Assembly (NCBI GenBank): GCA_029834535.1
Contig: JAQMWT010000177.1
Span: 75,001-138,366, forward strand
DNA: 63,366 nucleotides
Source of the DNA: Chrysophaeum taylorii
Lineage: Eukaryota; Sar; Pelagophyceae; Pelagomonadales; Pelagomonadaceae
Reading direction: 5' to 3'
Shown here: piece by piece, positions 30,201 through 36,899 of the stretch
Numbering within the stretch: the first letter of the stretch is position 1
Layout: the number at the start of each line of letters is the position of its first letter
Position numbers and translations under genes: made by a program
The notes under the pieces: model-generated
Told to the model about the DNA's origin: nothing
Databases searched by the model: none
The model's input: only the letters and a program-made list of their open reading frames with translations

Positions 30201-30515
30201 CCGCGCCGCGCCCCTCACCAGTGGCCGCACGCTCGCCTCGTCGTCGAGCCGGCTCGCCACGCGACCCCACAGACCCTTGATCCGCGCCGACGCCAGCTCG
30301 GGCATCACGCTCGTCGTCGCCTCCACGAGCTTCGCGTCCATCAACTTGACCAGCTCGGCCCGGTTCTCCTCCGCCGAGAAAAACACGTCCGCCTCCACCG
30401 ACGCCAACACCTTCCCCGCCGACGCCGCGAGCTCTTCCATCTTCGAAGCGTCCCCCGCCGACAAAGCGGCGGCGAACTCGGCGCCAATCTTCTGCATGCG
30501 CGCCTGGTCGCTCAT
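27201..30515 (-). CDS. UFD2-type E4 core fused to a BIRC6-type E2 ubiquitin-conjugating domain
   Basis: 1104 residues from ATG 30515; the frame is open further upstream without another ATG. Residues 136-245 match the start of the UFD2/UBE4 elongating-factor core ([15 protein letters not shown], then [13 protein letters not shown] and the following helices), and the helical core appears to run to about residue 700. Residues 309-325 ([17 protein letters not shown]) fit a ubiquitin-interacting motif. No U-box is visible. Instead residues 830-1000 are a UBC domain of the BIRC6/UBE2Z class: [36 protein letters not shown] with active-site Cys927, and EPYFNEPG. Ubiquitin chain extension or a combined E2/E4 role is inferred. 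The architecture is not one I know. Confidence 0.82.
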   Translation of the reverse strand: [1104 protein letters not shown]

Positions 30516-30596
30516 GTTTTTTTTTTTTCTCGCAGTTAGGTCAGAAAGATTGTCTTGTTGATCGTAGAATCTGAAGGAAAGGCGCGCTTTAAGGCA

Positions 30597-30672
30597 TACA
30601 ACCCACCCACATCCTTCATGCTCCGCACACACACCCCCCTCTTAGCAGTCGACATTTAAAGACAGACAGATC
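30597..30672 (+). repeat. Left copy of a 75-bp direct repeat
   Basis: Starts ACCCACCCACATCCTTCATG and ends with CTCTTAGCAGTCGACATTT and AAAGACAGACAGA. Nearly identical to 31364-31440 in the same orientation; the two copies bracket the element remnant. Confidence 0.85.
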
Positions 30673-31316
30673 TCGCCCGACGTCAAGTCGTCCCAGACAT
30701 CCTCACCACGCTCGACAACAAGGAGCAACTCTACGACATCAAAACCCTCGCTTGGGGTTCGTTGTACACCGCCCACGCCCTCCATCCCTCCCACCCGTCG
30801 CCTGTCGATCGGCGCGCAGCGCAAGTCCACTCCGAATACCTCGCTCATGCCCGCGGCATCGACGCCATCATCCCCCGGCCGGGTACAGCACCACCGCCTG
30901 GCTTCTTGGGCCCTGTCGAACAGCGGCTACGTAGCTACGGCACCGTCGCCGGCCTCGTCTTTGGTGCCTTCGGTGAGGCCAGCGCGGCGTGCCACGCTCT
31001 CGCCCAAACATGCGCAGAGCGCATCGCTGCGCGAACCTGGGTGACAAGCGGCTGCGCCAACTTCACAGAGGCAAAGGCGGCCCAAACTCGCCGCATCTAC
31101 CGTGAGTGGGGGATCGCCAACGCATTAGGCCGGGCTCGCTGTGCCCTCACCGCCCTCACCCATGTCGCCGCCTCGGGGAACCCCGCCCAGGCCGCCCGAT
31201 CCCAGCAGGACGTCACCCTTCGTCGCACATACGTCCGGCGGCAGCATGCGTACGACCTACGGGCGGGGCCCGTCCTCTCTTCGCCTGCCCCACGCCTCGG
31301 CGATGACCCCGACTAG
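30673..31316 (+). pseudogene. C-terminal remnant of a mobile-element protein
   Basis: An open frame without a proper start reads QVVPDILTTLDNKEQLYDIK, then GLVFGAFGEASAACHALAQ, and ends RAGPVLSSPAPRLGDDPD with a stop at 31314-31316. Its C-terminus and 3' tail are repeated at 18.5 kb, so it belongs to a dispersed family. The FGAFGEAS region followed by a Trp- and Arg-rich helix is reminiscent of the C-terminal regions of algal retroelement proteins, but no reverse transcriptase motif is present in this piece. I call it a 5'-truncated copy of a probable retroelement; the class is unproven. Confidence 0.5.
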
Positions 31317-31363
31317 GTCCCGCGTACTTATCTCCGCCCGTCAGGCACATCCCTCATACCCCA

Positions 31364-31440
31364 CAAACCCACCCACATCCTTCATGCTCCCCACACACAC
31401 CCCCCCCTCTTAGCAGTCGACATTTAAAGACAGACAGACC
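31364..31440 (+). repeat. Right copy of the 75-bp direct repeat / element 3' tail
   Basis: Same sequence as 30597-30672 with only a few changes. It lies about 50 bp after the element stop codon and so appears to be the element's own 3' tail. Confidence 0.85.
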
Positions 31441-31927
31441 TCTTCTTCAGAGTTTTATCGTTAGGAAGGAGGGCACGCCGCGAGCCTCTGCGAGCGCGCG
31501 CTTGCGAGCAGCGCAAAACGCCGCACTGCCGGCGGCTTGCGGGAGTACATGGCGTCGTCAACGAAGGCGGGTTGAGGATGATAGCGACGACGCGCTGAAA
31601 GAAGAGCCACCGCAGTTTTTTTTTTGATCGTGTTGGGAGACGAAGAGATCGCCGCGCCCCTCCTAGACTCGGTCTCCTCTCAGTGTCGGTCCAGGCAACG
31701 CGTGAAGAGGAAAAGAAGACTTCTTCTTAAAATGATGACGCGCCTACCACAGATTGAAACAAACAAACTCACTCGCGGCTTTCCGCAAAAGCACGCGCCC
31801 TGCAAGTCAGTCGGTCGGTCGGTCGATCGATCGATCGATCGATGGAGAGCACCCGACATTATAATACGCCGATTTAGAGAGCCGACACAACAAAGGGGGC
31901 GTAACGTAAGAGGAGCAAAAACGACAA
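31441..31927. other. Intergenic region with TCGG/TCGA microsatellite
   Basis: 487 bp with a TCGG then TCGA tetranucleotide run (about 31808-31842). A short stretch (31570-31615) shares CGCTGAAAGA-GCC-CCGC with the helicase remnant at 25308-25330, hinting at another very decayed helicase piece. No gene seen. Confidence 0.45.
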
Positions 31928-34900
31928 TTACTTTGCGTCGTACCAGGAGCGGGCCGTCTTTGCGTCGACCGTGAGGTCGACGTCGAGGGGCATGAGGCCC
32001 TTGTGGTCGTAGGGGTATTCCATGCAGCGGCGGACCTCCGCGAGGGCGTCGGGCGCCGAGTGCTCGGGGCCCTCGAGAATGACCTCGTCGTGGATTTGGA
32101 GGAGGAGCTTCCAGCCGAGATCGGCGAGGTTTTTTGAGGTGTGGAGGTTGAGCATGGCCATCATGACGACGTCCGCGGCCGAGCCCTGGATGGGCGTGTT
32201 GATGGCGGCGCGGGCGCCGCGGTTGACGAGGCCGCGCTGCTTAGCCTGGATGTCAGGGAGGTATCTGCGACGGCCCATCAAGGTGGTGGCGTAGCCGTGT
32301 TTCTTCGCGAATTTGATGGTGTCTTGCTGCCACCGTCGGACTTCGGGGCGGTCGGCGTACCACGCGTCGAGGAGTTCCTGCGCGTCGGCGGTCGAGACAC
32401 CCCAGTCCTGCGCGAGGCCGTGGGCCGTCTTGCCGTAGGCGATCGAAAAGTTGAGGGTCTTGGCCTTGCGTCTCTCCGAGCCGAACTTGTCCTTGACGAG
32501 CGGCCGGTCGTCGCCGGGAGCGCCTTTCTCCAGCAAGACCTCGCCCGACTCGACCGCATTTTTGACGTGCTCGAACATGCCGACGGCCGTCCGCGAATGG
32601 AAGCAGCCACCGTCTCGGAACGCGGCGAGCATCGACTCGCATTTGGTGATGGCCGCGAGCAACCGAAGCTCTAGCTGGCCGTAGTCGGCGACGATCAGAC
32701 TGTTTCCCTCCATCGCCCGAAACGCCTTGCGGATCAGGTAGCTGTCCTTCTCGAGGGCCGGCTGGTTCTGGAGGTTTGGTCGTCGCGACGAGAGCCGTCC
32801 CGTTTCTGTGTTGAGATTGAGCGAGCAGTGGACTCGGCTGTTCGCGTCGGCGAGCAATCTTAGGGGACCGACGAACGTCTGCAGCATGGTGTCGATCGAG
32901 CCCATGCGGCACAGCGCGTCCAAAGCCAGGCACGCCTCCTTCCCCTCGTCGGCGTCGTCGAACTGCCCGAAGGCCGTGCCCCATTCCTCCGGAGGGTTCC
33001 CGGCGAGTTCTCTCAGCACGTCGGCAGTCACCGACGGCCACCCGTTCGTAGTGTATTTCGACGCCGGAAAACCCAGAGATCGCACGTTGATCGTTCGCTT
33101 TCTTGATTTTTTCGCCGGTTCCCTCAGCATGTACAGCACGGACGCCGGCGGTGGGTGTTCCTCTTCGGGGGCTGGGTGGTGCTTCTGGAGCTCTTCCCTG
33201 TAGGCTTCGTCGTCCAGAAGGAAAGCGACCGCGAGCTCGCGAGTCGGCGGAGGCGGCGTCCCGCGCGCGCGGATCTGGCCGCACAGCTGCTCGTAGGTCA
33301 TGCGCCCAAACAGCTCCTCTTTGCTGAAGGGAAGAGAAGCAGGCGCGGCCTTCTCCTCCTCCTCCTCCTCGCAACTAGCGGAGGAGGAGGAGGAGGAGGA
33401 GGAGGAAGGAATCTCTTCGGCGGCGGCGGCGATAGCGGCGGCCAGACGTTCTTGGAGAACGGCCTTTTTGCCGCTCAAAACGAGACCCCGTCGTCTCAGC
33501 TCGTCCTTGAGCTTCTTGACAGTGTTGAATTCAGCCAAAACCGACGACAACGACGACGACGGATCGGCGGTAGAGGTGGCGACCACGGCCGGCGAAGCCT
33601 CTTGCTTTTTCGAGGTTGCTGTCGTTAGGCCGCCGCCATCGTCGTGCGCCTTGAGCGTCTCGAGCATGACGGTCTTGGTGCCCGAGACCTTGAGGCCGCG
33701 CGCGCGCAAGGCGTCCCGGAGCTGGACTGCTGTCGCCCGCGCGTAGAATTCCTCGCGACTCACGGGGACCGGCTCGGTCGAAACCAGCTCCTCCTCCGGC
33801 GGGGGGTCGTCGACGACGACGTCGAACTCCTTCTCGACTTCCAAGACTTCGCTCGTCTTCTCGTTCGGCGAGCCGCCAAACAACAGAATTTGAATTTGCT
33901 TCGAGGACGCGGGGTTGAGGTATTTGCCGTCCTCGCCCATCATCCGCTGCGCCCAGGCGTGAAATTTTCCCAAGGCGGCTTGCTTGTCGCTCGTGGCCCT
34001 CGTTTCCACGTCCCTCAGGTGGCCGGCCGAGTCGACGTATATTCCGATCGCCTCCATGTCCGTCAGCAACTCGCCAAACGGCACGAAGTACTGCTGATAA
34101 AACTCCCACATGTTCGCGAAGGGCCTCGTCGATCCTTCCCAGGCCTGGGGCTCCCAGGTCTGCTCTTCGAGCCGCCGTCGGAGCTCGCGGTGAACGAGCC
34201 ACGTCGACTTGGCGTCGTAGGCCGAGTAGGCGACGAACGCGCCGCGCGTCTCGTCGTTCGTCTGCAGCTTGAGCACGTCCAGCCCCCGAACGTCCGCGCC
34301 CCCCGTCGCTCTCGCGCGTTCGCGCCGAAAAAAGTCCGCGAACAGCTCCTTCATGGGAATCTTGGCGTTGGCCCCCGGCACGAGGTCTCTCGACAACGCT
34401 TCGAGCGAATAGCCGTCGCCGCCGCGCGTCCGAAGCCGAGACGAATCGTCGAGCCTCGCCATGTGCATCGTGTCGCCCGCGAACCCCTTGGTCCCAATGC
34501 GGTGGTTGTTCACGACGTGACGGTCAAACCCGTAGTTGTGCCACACCTTTAGCGCGGGCGACTCGAACCACTCCCTGAACTCTCCCAGAACCTGCTCGTT
34601 CGTCGTCTCCACCCACAACGTCTTCCCCGGCCCCTCGCCGTAGTCGAAATCGGGGCCCGAATACACCGAAAAACACGTCACGCACCCGTTCCCAACGGGA
34701 CCCTCCTTGCTCAGGTCGATCCCGTCCACCTCGGTGTCGACCGCGTGATACCGTCGGGGGTCCGTTTCGACCGCCTCGAGGAGCCGCGCTGCCACCCTTG
34801 CCGCGTCATCGACGTCGCACACCATGCACACCTCGTCCAGCCGCATCGGCATTCGAAGGGACGCTCTACCAACACCAGACTGGGGTGGGGAAGACGCGAT

Positions 34901-35077
34901 CTGGGGGTGCTCCAGCACCGCATGTTGCGCTGCTGCTGCTGCTGCTGCAGCTTGCGGGGCCGTCGAGAACCGCCCAACGCATGGCCGCACCACAAATCCC
35001 GCCGCCCTGCGCCCCCCCAAGATCCACGCGACGGCCGCCACCTTGCGGCGTCTCCTCGGCGCCGTCGTCGGCGCCAC
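31928..35077 (-). CDS. Plastid-type family A DNA polymerase with 3'-5' exonuclease and SAP modules
   Basis: About 1049 residues. Exonuclease motifs: HAVDTEVDGIDL (motif I), WHNYGFDRHVV (II) and YSAYDAKSTW (III), residues about 110-290. Polymerase motifs, all intact: SLIVADYGQLELRLLAAI (A), KAKTLNFSIAYGKTAHGLA (B) and LLLQIHDEVILEGPE (C). Between exonuclease and polymerase lie two SAP-like repeats (VQLRDALRARGLKVSGTK, LKDELRRRGLVLSGKK) and a weaker third (TYEQLCGQIRARGTPPPP). The N-terminus (RRRRKVAAVAWILGGRRAAG) looks like a transit peptide. The open frame begins with GTG and has no upstream ATG before a stop. The true start is either in a short 5' exon (ATG AGG at 35188 before a GTAAAA donor would fit) or at the internal ATG near residue 75. 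Likely replicates plastid DNA. Confidence 0.88.
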   Translation of the reverse strand: MAPTTAPRRRRKVAAVAWILGGRRAAGFVVRPCVGRFSTAPQAAAAAAAAQHAVLEHPQIASSPPQSGVGRASLRMPMRLDEVCMVCDVDDAARVAARLLEAVETDPRRYHAVDTEVDGIDLSKEGPVGNGCVTCFSVYSGPDFDYGEGPGKTLWVETTNEQVLGEFREWFESPALKVWHNYGFDRHVVNNHRIGTKGFAGDTMHMARLDDSSRLRTRGGDGYSLEALSRDLVPGANAKIPMKELFADFFRRERARATGGADVRGLDVLKLQTNDETRGAFVAYSAYDAKSTWLVHRELRRRLEEQTWEPQAWEGSTRPFANMWEFYQQYFVPFGELLTDMEAIGIYVDSAGHLRDVETRATSDKQAALGKFHAWAQRMMGEDGKYLNPASSKQIQILLFGGSPNEKTSEVLEVEKEFDVVVDDPPPEEELVSTEPVPVSREEFYARATAVQLRDALRARGLKVSGTKTVMLETLKAHDDGGGLTTATSKKQEASPAVVATSTADPSSSLSSVLAEFNTVKKLKDELRRRGLVLSGKKAVLQERLAAAIAAAAEEIPSSSSSSSSSASCEEEEEEKAAPASLPFSKEELFGRMTYEQLCGQIRARGTPPPPTRELAVAFLLDDEAYREELQKHHPAPEEEHPPPASVLYMLREPAKKSRKRTINVRSLGFPASKYTTNGWPSVTADVLRELAGNPPEEWGTAFGQFDDADEGKEACLALDALCRMGSIDTMLQTFVGPLRLLADANSRVHCSLNLNTETGRLSSRRPNLQNQPALEKDSYLIRKAFRAMEGNSLIVADYGQLELRLLAAITKCESMLAAFRDGGCFHSRTAVGMFEHVKNAVESGEVLLEKGAPGDDRPLVKDKFGSERRKAKTLNFSIAYGKTAHGLAQDWGVSTADAQELLDAWYADRPEVRRWQQDTIKFAKKHGYATTLMGRRRYLPDIQAKQRGLVNRGARAAINTPIQGSAADVVMMAMLNLHTSKNLADLGWKLLLQIHDEVILEGPEHSAPDALAEVRRCMEYPYDHKGLMPLDVDLTVDAKTARSWYDAK

Positions 35078-35217
35078 CTTCTTCGCGGGTTGTTTTGTTT
35101 TTAAATGTCGACTTTTTTTGTTGTTTTGTTTTCTCTGTGTTGTGGGGGGAAGGAAGGAACCTTCTTGTTGATGTGCGTTTTACCCTCATTCCCGGTATAT
35201 ATCATCACGACCGGAAC

Positions 35218-35658
35218 ATGTGGTCGATCGTCGAATGGATCCAGTCAAATCCGGCGGTCGTGGTGGTGGTGGCGTTGCTCGTGTACCGAATGGTCTCCTC
35301 GTCGCGGCCCTTCCCGGAAGCGGGCGGCTGCGTGAAGTCGATCCACAGCGGCTCCGAGTTTGACGCCGAGCTCGCCAAAGGAATTGTCGTCGCCGACTTC
35401 TACGCGACCTGGTGCCCACCCTGCCGGACGGCGGCCCCCATCTACGGCGCCCTCTCGAACGAGTTCGACGCCACGTTTCTCAAAGTCGACGTCGACGAGT
35501 GCAGGGACCTCGCGAGGCGCGAGGGCATATCGGCGATGCCGTCCTTCAAATTCTACGAGGACGCTAAGTGCGTCCGCTCCCTCCAGGGTTTCCAACAAAC
35601 CGCGCTCATCAAGGCCTTGGATGACCTCGGCGTCCCGCGCAAGCAGAAAGCATCCTAG
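35218..35658 (+). CDS. Membrane-anchored thioredoxin-like protein
   Basis: 146 residues from ATG 35218. An N-terminal hydrophobic segment (NPAVVVVVALLVYRMV, residues 11-26) anchors the protein. The thioredoxin fold follows: VVADFYATWCPPCRTAAP with the redox pair Cys66 and Cys69 in a WCPPC site, FLKVDVDECRDLARREGI, and the cis-proline motif AMPSFKFYEDAK. The Pro-Pro centre differs from the usual Gly-Pro. It probably reduces or isomerises disulfides facing the cytosol or an organelle lumen. Its stop codon overlaps that of the convergent gene. Confidence 0.85.
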   Translation: MWSIVEWIQSNPAVVVVVALLVYRMVSSSRPFPEAGGCVKSIHSGSEFDAELAKGIVVADFYATWCPPCRTAAPIYGALSNEFDATFLKVDVDECRDLARREGISAMPSFKFYEDAKCVRSLQGFQQTALIKALDDLGVPRKQKAS

Positions 35659-36899
35659 TTTGTATGAATCCAGTAGAACGCCGATGACGACTGCGTCACC
35701 GCATCCCGTTCCCCCGTCCCCCCGTCCAAGTATACGGTCCAGATCGGGCCCAAGCTCGCTGGGTCCTCGCCGCCCATGATGAGACTGAGGACCTCCTCGC
35801 TGTACTCCCCTGCTGCTTTTGCCGTATTGGGGGAAGAAGGAAAGAAGAGGTCCTGGAGACTGGGGTGGGGCTCGCTCGCGGGGTCGTCGACGTGGTCTGG
35901 CGTCCCCCATTCGAGGCGCTGCATGACGTCCTCCTTGAATCTCAGCGTCATGATGACGGCGGCGAACGCGAGGAGACTCGGCCGGTTCGTCAGCTTTTCG
36001 AACACGGCCCGCGATATCCTCTTGACGACGACCGCGCGCGGAAAAAAAGACGACGACGACGACGACGACGATCTCGGCCCGACGAGCATGCCCTCGAGGC
36101 TATCGTCGTCGTCTTCGAATCTCCAGAGTTCGTCGAGATGGTCGACGATCCGCGGGATTTCGCCCGCACTGGACAGCATCGCCACGAACTCGTTCTGCAT
36201 CCAGTCGCGGACGCCGCGCGGCCTCGCGACCGGATAGGGCGGGGCGCGGCCTCGTCCCAGCAAAAAGGGACCCTCCCACAACACCGGATCGACCTTCTCA
36301 AAAAACGCCGGCACGCGCGCGTAGAAGTGGACCCACACGAAGAACCGGTCGGTCTCGCCGACGGAGACGCGCTCGTCCTCGCTCGCGAACACGGTAACCA
36401 AAGCGTTCGCGCCGGCGACGGCGAGACCCAGGAGGTCGTCGCTGTAGTCGCACTTCATGTGCGAAAACAACTCGCGCCGCGTCTGCTCGAGGCTGCTCGA
36501 CGACCCCACATATTCGAGCGTCTCGTCCAGCCGCCGCAGTACTTGATCCGCGCCAAACCTCGACGAGAGACCGCGCGCCGCGAGCGTCGCGAGGCCACCG
36601 CTGAAGCAGTCCTTCCGCAGCCGCAGCACCTTCACGCCGCCGCGAAAACGTGCGCCCTCCCGCGATGCGAGAAGACGCTCCAGACATCCACGGCTGTCGA
36701 AATGCTCGCGCCACAGCCAACGCAGCACATCCACGCGACTCCCGAGACGAAAGTACTCCACGCGCACGGCGTCCACCACGGCCCTATTCAACACCTCCAC
36801 GTTGTCCACGTGCCGCCTCCTCCACATACAAACCGCTTGCTGCTTTTGCGTGCGACGTCGTCCGGCCAACCCGGCCATGACGGCCACCAAAGCCAACAT
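35655..36899 (-). CDS. Conserved-looking protein of unknown function
   Basis: 414 residues from ATG 36899 (the frame opens one codon earlier with GTG). A short N-terminal hydrophobic/basic stretch (LALVAVMAGLAGRRR) may be a targeting signal. The body is Trp-, Phe- and Arg-rich with a balanced composition (FVWVHFYARVPAFFEKVDP, ELWRFEDDDDS) and a serine run from a GAC repeat (36050-36070). I recognise no domain. The stop at 35655-35657 shares the palindrome CTAG with the thioredoxin stop (35656-35658). The opposite frame 35865-37184 is rejected because its sequence is arginine-rich noise. Confidence 0.5.
   Translation of the reverse strand: MLALVAVMAGLAGRRRTQKQQAVCMWRRRHVDNVEVLNRAVVDAVRVEYFRLGSRVDVLRWLWREHFDSRGCLERLLASREGARFRGGVKVLRLRKDCFSGGLATLAARGLSSRFGADQVLRRLDETLEYVGSSSSLEQTRRELFSHMKCDYSDDLLGLAVAGANALVTVFASEDERVSVGETDRFFVWVHFYARVPAFFEKVDPVLWEGPFLLGRGRAPPYPVARPRGVRDWMQNEFVAMLSSAGEIPRIVDHLDELWRFEDDDDSLEGMLVGPRSSSSSSSSFFPRAVVVKRISRAVFEKLTNRPSLLAFAAVIMTLRFKEDVMQRLEWGTPDHVDDPASEPHPSLQDLFFPSSPNTAKAAGEYSEEVLSLIMGGEDPASLGPIWTVYLDGGTGERDAVTQSSSAFYWIHTN

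Noticed and set aside
29328..30539. 403-codon plus-strand frame opposite the UFD2-E2 gene
   Set aside because: Arg/His-rich sequence typical of antisense to GC-rich codons; the minus strand holds recognisable domains.
31570..31615. Third helicase relic
   Set aside because: Only about 25 bases resemble relic A; too short to call.
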